A stretch of 64,000 nucleotides of DNA from JAOTZA01 sp965224065 (GCA_965224065.1 CBDCYF010000005.1:3782001-3846000); one strand, 5' to 3'. Shown: positions 35,443 to 43,384, numbered from the stretch's first letter. The notes: a model not told the origin generated them from the sequence alone. Numbers and translations: made by a program.

Positions 35443-37392
35443 CTACTCGGTCGACGGCAGAGGCGTTGGCGCCACGGAGACCCCGACCCCGCGGGACGGC
35501 TCCTCGCTGTCGTCCGGCTCCGGGTCGGGCTCCGGCTCGGGCTCGGCCGCTGGAGGTTTGGGCGGCGGCGGTGGGGCAAGCTCCAGTCCGGTCATCTCCC
35601 GGATGATCTTGTAGACCTCGGAGCCGTCGAGCGTCTCGCGCTCCAGGAGCTCCTCGGCGATTCTGTCCAGCACGGCGCGGTGCTCGGTGAGGATCTGGTT
35701 GGCCTGCTCGTTGGCCTCGCGGATGATGCGCGCGATTTCGTGGTCGATCCGTAGCGCCGTGTCTTCGCTGTAGTCGGCGCGCTGGGTGAAGTCGCGCCCC
35801 AGAAAGACCGGCTCGTCTTTAGCGCCGAACGACAGTGGGCCCAGATCCGACATGCCCCATTCGCAGACCATCCGCCGCGCCATGTCGGTGGCGCGCTCGA
35901 TGTCGTTGCCCGCCCCGGTGGTGATGTCGTCCTGGGTCAGCTCCTCGGCGATCCTGCCGCTCATCAGGATGGCGATCTGATTCTCGACGTACTTGCGGGT
36001 GTAGTTGTGCTTGTCCTCGGTGGGCAGTTGCATCGTCACGCCGAGGGCGCGGCCGCGCGGAATGATGGTCACTTTGTGGAGTGGATCCGCCTTTGGGAGA
36101 AACGCGGCGACCAGGGCGTGCCCGGCCTCGTGATAGGCGGTGACGGTCTTTTCTTCGTCGGTCAGCATGAGGGTCTTGCGCTCGACGCCCATCAGGACCT
36201 TGTCCTTGGCGTATTCGAAGTCCTCCATGGCGACCGTCTTGCGGTTGAGCCGGGCGGCGATCAGCGCGGCCTCGTTGACCAGGTTGGCGAGGTCGGCGCC
36301 GGAAAAGCCCGGGGTGCCGCGGGCGATGATCTCGAGCTCGACGTCTTCGCCCAACGGGATCTCGCGTGTGTGGACCTCGAGGATGCCGGTGCGGCCGTTG
36401 ATGTCCGGCCGGTCGACGACCACCCTGCGATCAAAGCGACCCGGGCGCAGCAACGCCGGGTCGAGAACGTCGGGTCGGTTGGTGGCGGCGATCAAGATGA
36501 CGCCCTCGTTGGACTCAAAGCCGTCCATTTCGACCAGGAGCTGGTTTAAGGTCTGTTCGCGCTCGTCGTGCCCGCCCCCGAGCCCGGCGCCGCGGTGGCG
36601 CCCCACCGCGTCGATCTCGTCGATAAAGATCAGGCAAGGAGCGTTCTTTTTCCCCTGGTCGAAGAGGTCCCGCACCCGGCTTGCGCCGACGCCGACGAAC
36701 ATCTCGACAAAGTCGGATCCCGAGATGGAGAAAAACGGTACGTTGGCCTCGCCGGCGATGGCGCGGGCCAGAAGCGTCTTGCCGGTTCCCGGGGGTCCCA
36801 TCAACAGGACCCCCTTGGGAATCTTGCCACCCAATTTCTGGAATTTCTGGGGCTCCTTGAGGAACTCGACGATCTCGGAGAGCTCCTCTTTGGCCTCCTC
36901 GACACCGGCGACGTCCTCGAACGTCACCCTTTTGCCCGCCGTCGACAGCAGCTTGGCTCGGCTCTTGCCGAACGAAAGGGCCTTGTTGCCGCCGGTCTGC
37001 ATCTGGCGCATAAAGAAAATCCACAGACCGATGATCAAAAGAATCGGCGCCCAGGCGAAGAGGAATTGCAGCAGGGGATTGTCCCGCGGAGGCTCGGCCT
37101 TGATGACCACGTCCTGTTCCATCAGATTGGGGACGAGGTCGGGGTATTCGGGTGGCGCGTAGGTCGAGAACTGGTCGCCGCTCTCGTAGCTTCCGCCCTC
37201 CTTGAACTTGCCGGTGATCTCCTGCTGGCGGATGGTGACTTCCGAGATCCACCCGTCTTCGAGCTGTTCGACAAACTCGGTAAAGGTCAGCGGGTGGCGG
37301 GTCACCCGGCCGGCGTGAAAGGTGTTCCAGAGAACGATCACCACCACCAGGATGGCGATCCAGAGGATGAGGGTTCTGACGGCGGGGTTCAT
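35443..37392 (-). CDS. ftsH: ATP-dependent zinc metalloprotease FtsH
   Basis: 649 residues. Two N-terminal membrane spans (about 7-24 and 108-128) flank a periplasmic loop. The AAA+ module has Walker A GPPGTGKT and Walker B FIDEIDAVGRHRG, with the second region of homology ATNRPDVLDPALLRPGRFDR. The protease zinc site is HEAGH. FtsH degrades misfolded membrane proteins and regulatory proteins at the inner membrane. The C-terminus is a proline/acidic tail (PEPEPDPEPDD). It is the last gene of the tilS-hpt-ftsH cluster, an order conserved in many bacteria, with 65 bases after hpt. Confidence 0.97.
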   Translation of the reverse strand: MNPAVRTLILWIAILVVVIVLWNTFHAGRVTRHPLTFTEFVEQLEDGWISEVTIRQQEITGKFKEGGSYESGDQFSTYAPPEYPDLVPNLMEQDVVIKAEPPRDNPLLQFLFAWAPILLIIGLWIFFMRQMQTGGNKALSFGKSRAKLLSTAGKRVTFEDVAGVEEAKEELSEIVEFLKEPQKFQKLGGKIPKGVLLMGPPGTGKTLLARAIAGEANVPFFSISGSDFVEMFVGVGASRVRDLFDQGKKNAPCLIFIDEIDAVGRHRGAGLGGGHDEREQTLNQLLVEMDGFESNEGVILIAATNRPDVLDPALLRPGRFDRRVVVDRPDINGRTGILEVHTREIPLGEDVELEIIARGTPGFSGADLANLVNEAALIAARLNRKTVAMEDFEYAKDKVLMGVERKTLMLTDEEKTVTAYHEAGHALVAAFLPKADPLHKVTIIPRGRALGVTMQLPTEDKHNYTRKYVENQIAILMSGRIAEELTQDDITTGAGNDIERATDMARRMVCEWGMSDLGPLSFGAKDEPVFLGRDFTQRADYSEDTALRIDHEIARIIREANEQANQILTEHRAVLDRIAEELLERETLDGSEVYKIIREMTGLELAPPPPPKPPAAEPEPEPDPEPDDSEEPSRGVGVSVAPTPLPSTE

Positions 37393-37457
37393 GATGGTGG
37401 CTCGCTGGTAGCTATAACGGCGTGGGTCGGCTCGGGATTCCCGATGAGGCGGCCGGG

Positions 37458-37982
37458 CTAGGCTTGGATCCGGCCAAGATAGGGGAGGTTCCCAAACCGC
37501 CCCTTGTACTTCAAACCATAACCGACAAAGGTGCCGACGCGCTTGGGGCTGAAGGCGCGGTAGTCGGTTTCGAGCTCGGCTCGGCGCTCCTCGGGAAGAT
37601 CGATCAAGGTGGCGATCTCGACGTTCTCCGCTCCGCGGTCGAGAAACTGGCTGACCAGATAGGACTCGGTAACGCCGGTCGAAACAACGTCCTTGACGAT
37701 CACCACCGGCTGGTCTTGCACGTCGAGCGAGATCGGGTAGTGGATCTCCAAGAGATCCTCACCCTGAGACGAGGGGGAGTAGGCCACCTGAACCGTCTCG
37801 TAGCGGATGGGTTTTTTGATGGCCCGGACCAGATCGGCCAGAAACACGACCGAGCCGCCGACGATGGACACGATCCACGGGTCGTCCTGCGCGTGGTCCC
37901 GGGCGATGGTCTCGCCCAGGGCCTGGACCTTGGTCGCGATCGTGGAGGAATCGTAGAGCCGTTGGATCCGTGGCTCGATCAT
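37458..37982 (-). CDS. hpt: hypoxanthine-type phosphoribosyltransferase with altered PRPP motif
   Basis: 174 residues from ATG 37982, overlapping the tilS stop (ATGA). The type I PRTase fold is clear: SIVGGSVVFLADLVRAI, then the PRPP loop VVIVKDVVSTGVT, and later VGYGLKYKGRFGNLPYLG. The family consensus in the loop is V(E/D)D-x-x-D-T-G. Here Glu is Lys and the Asp that acts as catalytic base in purine PRTases is Ser. The position between tilS and ftsH is the classical one for hpt, so the symbol is used. Activity may be weak or changed, or the residue may be replaced from elsewhere. Confidence 0.85.
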   Translation of the reverse strand: MIEPRIQRLYDSSTIATKVQALGETIARDHAQDDPWIVSIVGGSVVFLADLVRAIKKPIRYETVQVAYSPSSQGEDLLEIHYPISLDVQDQPVVIVKDVVSTGVTESYLVSQFLDRGAENVEIATLIDLPEERRAELETDYRAFSPKRVGTFVGYGLKYKGRFGNLPYLGRIQA

Positions 37983-39400
37983 CGGGACTTCCACTCGCGA
38001 CCCTCCAACTCGGCGACCCAGACATCCGCTTCGGTGCCGACGCGGCAGCGCTCGTCGATCGTGATCCCCGGAATCCAAACGATGTGCTCCGCCCGCTTCC
38101 CGACACACAGGAGCGGGAGCCGGTCGCGCTCGCGGCGCGGGATCTTGCGGTCGATCATCAAGTCTTTCAGTTTGCGGGAGTAGTCGCACCCGAAGGGGCG
38201 GATCCGATCGCCGGGTCTCCGGTTGCGGACGGTGAGGATGTCTCCCGGAGCCAGCGACAGGGCAAGGGCGGCGCGGCGCCGCGACCGCGCGAACATCCAG
38301 GGAGCGACCTTGCGGGCGCGCAGGGCGATCTTGCCGCCCACTTCCGGAAGCCACACCTCCCCGGGCACGGGGAGAGTATAAGCGAAGCGGGGTGCGCGCC
38401 GGTTTGTTGCGCCGGCTGCCGGCTGCAGCACCAGGCGCTCGCCTCGACTCACCAGACGCCAGCCGGCGCCGCAGTCGCAGCCGATTCGGCCGTTGGGCCG
38501 GCCACCCGGCCGCCGGCTCAGCCCGAGCTGGCGGGACAGCTCGGCAAGCGGTCGCGCCCCCGGCGGGTTGGCCGCTCCGACCACGCGGTGGAGAAGGGCG
38601 AGCGCTGGCGCCAGGAGCGGCGGCGGCAGGGTCTCGAGGAGCCGGCGGTCCACCGAGACTCCGCCGGCGGCGGTGCGGGCCGGGGTGAGCTTTGTGGCGA
38701 GGAGTTTTTCGACCCGCGCCGCGGCGCGGGCGCCGGTGGCCGCGAGCGAGGCCAGATCTCGGTGCAGCGTGTGTTTTGGATCCGGCAAGCTCGGCAGCAA
38801 GCAGTGGCGGACGAAGTTCCGGCGCAGGGTGAGGTCTCGATTGGTCGGATCGGACACCGGATCCAGTCCCCGTGTCGCCACGTAGGCTTCGAGCGAGGTC
38901 CGCGGGACCGACAGAAGCGGTCGCACGATGGCTCCGCGCCGGGGCGCGATGGCGGCGAGACCCGCCGGCCCGGTCCCCTGGAGCATTCGCAACAAGACGG
39001 TCTCCGCCTGGTCGTCTCGATGGTGCGCGGTGGCGACGTAACGCGCGCCCAGCGCGGTCCGGGTCTCTTCGAGAAAGCGGTACCGCTGCCGTCGGGCCGC
39101 CTCCTCCGGGCTCTCGCCCCGGGCCACGGCAGGGCCGGGTGGCCGGCATCCGAGAGTAAAGGGCACTTCGAGGCGCCGTGACAGGGCCGCCGCCCGTTTG
39201 GCTCGTCTCCCGGAGTCCGGGTCGAGCCGGTGGTCGAAATGGGCGGCGTGCAGGCGAACGCCGAGTCGCGCCGAGATCTCCCGGAGCCCCGCCAGCAGAG
39301 CCGTCGAGTCCGGGCCGCCCGAAAAGGCGACCAGGATCAGGTCCCCACGGTCCACGGTAGCCCGCGCCGAAAAGAAACGCTGGAGGGCTCGGACAGGCAT
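37979..39400 (-). CDS. tilS: tRNA(Ile)-lysidine synthetase
   Basis: 473 residues from ATG 39400, with GGAAGA upstream. The N-terminal PP-loop ATPase domain contains AFSGGPDSTALL, followed by HFDHRLDPDS and TAHHRDDQAETVLLRML. The C-terminal domains for tRNA binding are present (ILTVRNRRPGDRIRPFG). The enzyme attaches lysine to C34 of the CAU-anticodon tRNA-Ile so that it reads AUA. A CAU tRNA gene lies 50 bases upstream on the same strand, which makes that tRNA a natural substrate candidate. It leads the tilS-hpt-ftsH operon. Confidence 0.95.
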   Translation of the reverse strand: MPVRALQRFFSARATVDRGDLILVAFSGGPDSTALLAGLREISARLGVRLHAAHFDHRLDPDSGRRAKRAAALSRRLEVPFTLGCRPPGPAVARGESPEEAARRQRYRFLEETRTALGARYVATAHHRDDQAETVLLRMLQGTGPAGLAAIAPRRGAIVRPLLSVPRTSLEAYVATRGLDPVSDPTNRDLTLRRNFVRHCLLPSLPDPKHTLHRDLASLAATGARAAARVEKLLATKLTPARTAAGGVSVDRRLLETLPPPLLAPALALLHRVVGAANPPGARPLAELSRQLGLSRRPGGRPNGRIGCDCGAGWRLVSRGERLVLQPAAGATNRRAPRFAYTLPVPGEVWLPEVGGKIALRARKVAPWMFARSRRRAALALSLAPGDILTVRNRRPGDRIRPFGCDYSRKLKDLMIDRKIPRRERDRLPLLCVGKRAEHIVWIPGITIDERCRVGTEADVWVAELEGREWKSR

Positions 39401-39450
39401 TCGATCCGGTCTTCCGGTGGTCGGGAACCGGCCGCTACAGCCTACCGGTT

Positions 39451-39527
39451 TGGTGGCGGTGAAGGGACTTGAACCCCTGACCTAGCGGTTATGAGCCGCT
39501 CGCTCTAACCACCTGAGCTACACCGCC
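39451..39527 (-). tRNA. tRNA with CAU anticodon (elongator Met or Ile2)
   Basis: 77 bases with a complete cloverleaf: acceptor GGCGGTG/CACCGCC, D-arm AGCTCAGG, anticodon loop CTCATAA, T-arm GGTTCAAGTCC, and an encoded CCA end (39451-39453). It reads CAU. By eye I cannot separate elongator Met from the lysidine-modified Ile tRNA. It is 50 bases upstream of tilS. Confidence 0.93.
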
Positions 39528-39849
39528 TGGAATTCGTTGACACGAGCGCTCGAGGGCCGCAACGGCCCCCGGGCGGGAAGGCATTATAGCGTGGGGGATG
39601 AAAAGGCGCCGGCTGGTTCGTGGTACGTTTCGACACCGCCCCTAGACCGCAGGGAATCAGCGGCTGAGGTCGGCTGAAACCAAGGTGGACCCGGCAGGCG
39701 CAGACACGCCCACCGAGACCTTGCTGATCATGGAGAACAAAACCCCATGATCGACCGCGACAAGTCTATCTAGATCCGAGCCGCCATCTGGGTGGCAACT
39801 TCGAGATTCGCCGGATACCGCAGGTGGCTGGTTCGAAAACTGGAGGAAC
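39528..39849. other. 322-base region between tRNA and accessory genes
   Basis: On the minus strand a consensus TATAAT (39583-39588) lies 56 bases before the tRNA and is its likely -10, although no good -35 is seen. GATCATGG (39726-39733) and CCATGATC (39745-39752) form an 8-base stem with an 11-base loop that could end the operon at 39850-41159. No gene is recognised. Confidence 0.5.
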
Positions 39850-40332
39850 TTAGCTAGGCGCTTGCTGCTCTGCGACGGTTGGCTTTGCTGGGGCAGATGC
39901 AAGCGTTAACCTGATCTTGGTGTTGGTCTGCCAGCGAGCAGTTGGCTTGCTGCGAGTCTGAATTACAAAGTGATAGTGGCCCATCCCGACGTACGGAATG
40001 CCGTCCATTACGAGTTTGGGTTGGTAATTCACATGGTTCTGTAGGTCGATAGGGAAAGTGTTCTCGATGAATCGCTTGCGACTTCCCGGGGCCAGCATAA
40101 AAGCACGGCCCTCGCCTGTTTCGGGAGTGTCAATGTCGGAGCGCGTCCATCGACTAGCAATGACACAGGCGAAAGGGAAGGGAATCGGCTTTCCTGGTGC
40201 TTGAGCCCATGCTTCTTCAAGTGCTTTGGCATCTCGAATGTGTATGCGGTCAAATGTCTCTACAAGCGTGATTCCGTCTGACTCCTTGTTCACGATGGCT
40301 TGCCTGCACAGAACTGACCAAACATGTTTCAT
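39850..40332 (-). CDS. third gene of toxin-antitoxin-like operon; DUF6941-like protein
   Basis: 160 residues from ATG 40332, or 184 from a start at 40404 that overlaps the upstream gene. Features: MKHVWSVLCRQAIVNKES, a strand-rich middle, PFPFACVIASRW, and GMGHYHFVIQTR near the end. The pattern is reminiscent of the uncharacterised DUF6941 family (about 130-150 residues, a beta-sandwich-like protein). Similarity is recalled, not computed. It lies 16 bases after the HTH gene on the same strand and is visibly less GC-rich than the core genome. It has no signal peptide. Its function is unknown. Confidence 0.6.
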   Translation of the reverse strand: MKHVWSVLCRQAIVNKESDGITLVETFDRIHIRDAKALEEAWAQAPGKPIPFPFACVIASRWTRSDIDTPETGEGRAFMLAPGSRKRFIENTFPIDLQNHVNYQPKLVMDGIPYVGMGHYHFVIQTRSKPTARWQTNTKIRLTLASAPAKPTVAEQQAPS

Positions 40333-40348
40333 GCGAGCACTAGAACTC

Positions 40349-40756
40349 TCAATCTGGGACTGTGGGGCTGGTCGAGGCACTAGCGACAATGCCGGAGAGG
40401 GCAAAGATAGTCTTCACTGGTGTTCCACTTTCGACAACGGGGACGGGAACCATTTGCTCCACCGGAACCCAACCGCCTCTAACCTCCCGCTTCTCGACGT
40501 GAATGTGGACTGCGGCGTCAAGGGCTGCTGCCAGTCGATCCATGGTGTCTATCGTCAGGTTCTGATTTCCGCTTAGTGCCCTGGAGAGAGTCGATTCGTC
40601 CATCTTTGCCTTCTCAGCTAGATAGGCCCGAGATTTACCGGCCAACTTGAGCAAACGATCAATACCATAGACGAAGCCGAGATTTGCACCCCTCTTCCAG
40701 TAGTCAGGTGATCCTTTGGCCCTCTCAATCAGGTTGGCGAAACGATTAGTTGACAA
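40349..40756 (-). CDS. XRE-family helix-turn-helix protein, candidate antitoxin
   Basis: 135 residues from TTG 40756, with GGAGGAG five bases upstream. Residues about 30-80 form an XRE/Cro-type HTH (IDRLLKLAGKSRAYLAEKAK, then MDESTLSRALSGNQNLTIDT), preceded by a helical arm. The C-terminal part (EQMVPVPVVESG) may contact a partner. It overlaps the end of the upstream gene by 11 bases, the usual coupling of a HigB/RelE-like toxin with a HigA-like antitoxin. Such antitoxins repress their own promoter, and two identical dyads lie at that promoter (41161-41205). Confidence 0.78.
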   Translation of the reverse strand: MSTNRFANLIERAKGSPDYWKRGANLGFVYGIDRLLKLAGKSRAYLAEKAKMDESTLSRALSGNQNLTIDTMDRLAAALDAAVHIHVEKREVRGGWVPVEQMVPVPVVESGTPVKTIFALSGIVASASTSPTVPD

Positions 40757-41159
40757 TGGCTCCTCCGGTACTCTTGTCCAGCCAATAGGCCTTCATCGCT
40801 TCGAGGCTTGCGCGTCGGTCGAATTCGTCTGGTTCCTCGCCGTTATCCACAAAGCAGGCGCGGGTGCAGATTAGGTCCGGGTGGTCCTCAAACCAGATAA
40901 GGCATAAGTCCGACGGCTCGCTGGAACTCACGAACCTGAACAACCGCAGCCCTCCCTCTAGATCCTCCGATAGGGGCCGATAGTAAAAAGGGCCGAGTAC
41001 CGCCACTTTGTCCTCTAGAAACCGGAATGCATCGTTTGCCATGCGCAGCCTCGCGCTTTTGAGATCCTGCAAAAGTGAATGCATTTGGCAGTGACCATCA
41101 GCGTCACGCATTGCTCGGACGGGGAAGCGTCCGCTACAGACGTCTTCGACTAGACTCAT
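40746..41159 (-). CDS. candidate toxin of a HigB/RelE-like pair
   Basis: 137 residues from ATG 41159. The -10 box of the promoter overlaps that ATG, so translation may really begin at ATG 41111 (121 residues) or 41084 (112 residues). The middle and C-terminal part (FRFLEDKVAVLGPFYYRPL, RLFRFVSSS, LCLIWFEDHPD, then a terminal helix) recalls the strands and final helix of RelE/HigB ribonucleases and Gp49-like proteins, but no catalytic residue is certain. Position upstream of, and overlap with, an XRE gene supports the toxin role. It could instead be an unrelated phage-derived protein. Confidence 0.55.
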   Translation of the reverse strand: MSLVEDVCSGRFPVRAMRDADGHCQMHSLLQDLKSARLRMANDAFRFLEDKVAVLGPFYYRPLSEDLEGGLRLFRFVSSSEPSDLCLIWFEDHPDLICTRACFVDNGEEPDEFDRRASLEAMKAYWLDKSTGGAIVN

Positions 41160-41205
41160 CTTAGCTTTTAAGCTAACTTGCGTCAACCCTTAGCTTTTAA
41201 GCTAA
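41158..41205 (-). promoter_or_regulatory. strong promoter with two identical operators of the toxin-antitoxin operon
   Basis: On the minus strand TTGACG (41181-41186) and TAAGAT (41158-41163) are separated by exactly 17 bases. The dyad TTAGCTTTTAAGCTAA occurs twice, at 41161-41176 and 41190-41205, 29 bases centre to centre. One copy covers the region upstream of -35, the other the spacer and -10 edge. This is the classical layout for cooperative autorepression. Confidence 0.85.
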
Positions 41206-41460
41206 GGTGCGGAGAGCTCCGGTGTTTAGCCGCTCTGGGATTGAGACTTCGGTTAGGAGCCGGTTTTCCGGCGGAGTTTGAATCTCACTCCCTCCGCTCA
41301 GTCATCGTAGCTGCCGCTTGGCTGCTCGTACGAGGATATCGTGGGTCCAGGCGGGAAGCGACTTCCGGCAGCCTTGGTGGCTTGTCGGACGAGCCGCTGG
41401 CACGAGCATCGTAGAGCGATCCAATCTCATCGTCCGCACCATGCAACGCTGATCACCTGG
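41206..41460. other. 255 bases without a recognised feature
   Basis: It lies between the toxin-antitoxin promoter and the transposase remnant. An open frame covers it, but the residues show no recognisable similarity and composition shifts across it. It is probably decayed mobile DNA. Confidence 0.4.
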
Positions 41461-41550
41461 TCAACCGTTGCGTTCAGCCGCAAGCTCGAGGACCTGAAAG
41501 CCGCCTGCGCTCTGCACGTCGCCTACTACAACTTCGTGTGGCAGCCGTGA
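41461..41550 (+). pseudogene. C-terminal remnant of an insertion-sequence transposase
   Basis: The translated end reads TVAFSRKLEDLKAACALHV and AYYNFVWQP then a stop. This resembles the conserved C-terminal helix of DDE transposases (FSKKLENLKAAVALHF-YNF type). The rest of the transposase and both ends of the element are missing, so it is a fossil of an insertion sequence. Confidence 0.6.
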
Positions 41551-41663
41551 AGCCTAGACGGTCTAGTCTCTGCACTCGCCACCGGAGCTACGGATCGGCT
41601 GTGGTCCGTCGTCGACCTCGCAGGGGACTGCTAGCCTCCGCGACAAGCCCATAATGAGCAGGG

Positions 41664-41886
41664 ATGGTAGAGCTAACTAACTGTGAGTGCTGCTCAAGAC
41701 CGGTCAGTGCCAAAGCTGTGGCATGTCCGCATTGTGGGCATCCCGCGCCTTTTGGGCACTACAGAGAGTAGGATTCTCGTAGTTCTGCGCCGCAGTTCCA
41801 CTATCAGCGCAGTCAAGTTTGTTCGGGAGCAAACCGGCTGGGATCTTAGGCGGGCAAAGGACTATGTTCTGTCGCTAGACGACTAG
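41664..41886 (+). pseudogene. frameshifted zinc-ribbon / bL12-C-terminal-like gene
   Basis: ATG 41664 opens a 35-residue frame, TNCECCSRPVSAKAV then ACPHCGHPAP, a four-cysteine zinc ribbon, that stops at 41769. The next frame over continues from about 41765 with SAVKFVREQTGWDLRRAKDY and ends at 41886. This matches the C-terminal domain of ribosomal protein bL12. Proteins joining these two modules exist in other bacteria, so the two frames look like one gene broken by a shift of one base near 41740-41790. A programmed frameshift or an assembly error are alternatives. Confidence 0.6.
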
Positions 41887-41937
41887 CCGCGGGCAGCGCC
41901 TATTCAAAAGGTACCACTACCGCCGGCTGGCACTAGC

Positions 41938-42318
41938 CTAGCGAAGAATCCGCTGGCACTGCTCGAAGTCGCGGAAGAACAGGCGCACCGAGCGGGCAAG
42001 GGTGTCGTCGGAGAGGCGGTAGACGACGTGTTGGCCCTGGCGCTGGTCCACGACCAGCCGCGCTTCCTTGAGCACCGACAGGTGGCGGGAGATCGTGGGC
42101 TGGGACAGATGGAAGTTGGCCACGATCTCGCCGACCGTGGACTCGTTCCGTTCCAGCAGCCGCAGGATGTTGCGCCGGGTCTCGTCCGAAAGTGCCTTGA
42201 AGAACTTGTTGAGCTCGCGGCTGGCGCCGTTGAACCGGGGCGACGGCCGGCTCAGCAGCTCCGGGCCGGTCGACCGGGGATGGGGTTGAACAGCGGTGAT
42301 GGGTTCAGGGTGTTTCAT
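41938..42318 (-). CDS. ArsR-family winged-helix transcriptional regulator
   Basis: 126 residues from ATG 42318; a TTG at 42336 is an alternative. Residues about 38-115 form the ArsR winged helix: FKALSDETRRNILRLL, STVGEIVANFHLSQPTISRH, LSVLKEARLV and a wing with GQHVVYRL. No ELCVCDL-type metal-binding cysteine pair is present, so it is probably a non-metal member of the family. The N-terminal 35 residues are proline-rich and unstructured. The gene stands alone. Its TAG stop lies in a CTAGCC sequence like the palindrome ends described nearby. The target is unknown. Confidence 0.85.
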   Translation of the reverse strand: MKHPEPITAVQPHPRSTGPELLSRPSPRFNGASRELNKFFKALSDETRRNILRLLERNESTVGEIVANFHLSQPTISRHLSVLKEARLVVDQRQGQHVVYRLSDDTLARSVRLFFRDFEQCQRILR

Positions 42319-42598
42319 GGAGAGCCTTAAGGGCAACAGCCGTGCCAGCCCTCCGACCGGTTACAGAGGGAGCGCCACATACCGATGTGCGGCCATAGAG
42401 AAATCGAAATCTAGCAAGAGATAAAAGGAATTCTATGGTCCGGCAGGCTCCTCGGGCCGGGGCTGAGGGGCGGCCGCACACCTGCCGCGGCGCAAAGATT
42501 TGGCGCTATGCCTGACGAAAATTCGGGAAATTTCGGCTGCAAGTGCCAAAAAAATGGAGCCTCTGTGCGCTACGCGCAAGCGCCGTATGTGATCGACG
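42319..42598. other. 280 bases without a recognised gene
   Basis: The stretch is less GC-rich than its neighbours around 42400-42430 and 42520-42560. It contains GATAAAAGGAATTCTATGG, which looks like a ribosome site and ATG but leads to no recognisable protein. It may hold the promoter of the ArsR gene on the minus strand. Confidence 0.35.
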
Positions 42599-42782
42599 CT
42601 AGTCAGACTTTCTCACCAACCTCCGGTCCGAAGGCCGGAAATGCCTGAATCTACTGCGTTGCGCTCCCATCGGGCTCCTCGACGTAGCTACGGCTACGCC
42701 TGCGTCGCCCTCGGTCGCAAGCCTTGTATCTCCAGGCATTTGCAGCCTTCTGCCTCGAACGCTGGTAAGAAAGTCAGGCTAG
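42599..42782. repeat. 184-base MITE-like element with CTAG terminal inverted repeats
   Basis: The left end CTAGTCAGACTTTCTCACCA and the complement of the right end (CTAGCCTGACTTTCTTACCA) match at 17 of 20 bases. Inside, AAATGCCTG and CAGGCATTT form a second nested inverted repeat around a CGTAGCTACGGCTACG core. The right end supplies the TAG stop of the superoxide dismutase gene. Related ends are seen at 44826-44882 and 48664-48688. Confidence 0.75.
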
Positions 42783-43384
42783 CCGGCGGCCGAAAAACGC
42801 TGGGCGACCGCGTCCCAGTCCACTACGTTCCACCAGGCGGCGAGGTAATCGGGTCGCCGGTTCTGGTAGTTCAGGTAGTAGGCGTGCTCCCATACGTCGA
42901 CCCCCAGGATCGGCGTCTGCCCGTCCATCAGCGGGCTGTCCTGATTGGGACGCTGGACCACGCTCAGCCCGCCGTCGCCGACGACCAGAAAGGCCCAGCC
43001 CGACCCGAAAAGGGTCGCCGCGGCCTGGGTGAACTGGTCCTTGAAGGCGTCGAAACCGCCAAAAGTTCCGTCGACGGCGCTCGCCAGATCGCCGCTCGGG
43101 GCACCGCCGCCGCCCGGGCCCATGATCGACCAGAACAGACTGTGGTTGGCGTGGCCACCGCCGTGGTTGCGCACCGCTCCCCGGATCGACTCGGGGATCG
43201 AATCCATGTCGCTCAGGAGCTCCTCGACGCTCTTGGCCGCCAGCTCATCGTGGCCTTCGAGGGCCTTGTTGAGGTTGGTGACATAGGCTGCGTGGTGCTT
43301 GCCGTGGTGAATTTCCATGGTCCGCGCGTCGATATGGGGCTCGAGGGCGTCATGGGCATAGGAAAGAGCGGGTACTTCGTGCAT
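42779..43384 (-). CDS. sodA: superoxide dismutase, Mn-type
   Basis: 201 residues from ATG 43384, with GGAGG upstream. Metal ligands are His26, His81, Asp163 and His167 (in DVWEHAYY). Gly at position 77 and Gln in NQDSPLM fit the Mn rather than the Fe subclass. The enzyme converts superoxide to oxygen and peroxide, and with no signal peptide it is cytoplasmic. Length matches the family. An upstream in-frame start would add 25 residues of no similarity. The stop codon lies inside the right end of the palindromic element at 42599-42782. Confidence 0.95.
   Translation of the reverse strand: MHEVPALSYAHDALEPHIDARTMEIHHGKHHAAYVTNLNKALEGHDELAAKSVEELLSDMDSIPESIRGAVRNHGGGHANHSLFWSIMGPGGGGAPSGDLASAVDGTFGGFDAFKDQFTQAAATLFGSGWAFLVVGDGGLSVVQRPNQDSPLMDGQTPILGVDVWEHAYYLNYQNRRPDYLAAWWNVVDWDAVAQRFSAAG

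Noticed and set aside
37699..37982. Hpt call rejected because of Ser for the catalytic Asp
   Set aside because: Fold, length and the tilS-hpt-ftsH order are convincing, so the call was kept and the substitution reported as a finding.
37983..39149. N-terminal 389-residue extension of hpt in the same frame
   Set aside because: It lies antiphase within tilS, is extremely Arg/Pro-rich, and the overlap start ATG 37982 gives a normal-length PRTase.
39451..41890. Integrated element using the tRNA as attachment site
   Set aside because: No integrase is present, no duplicated tRNA 3' end was found, and the accessory genes lie on the 5' side of the tRNA.
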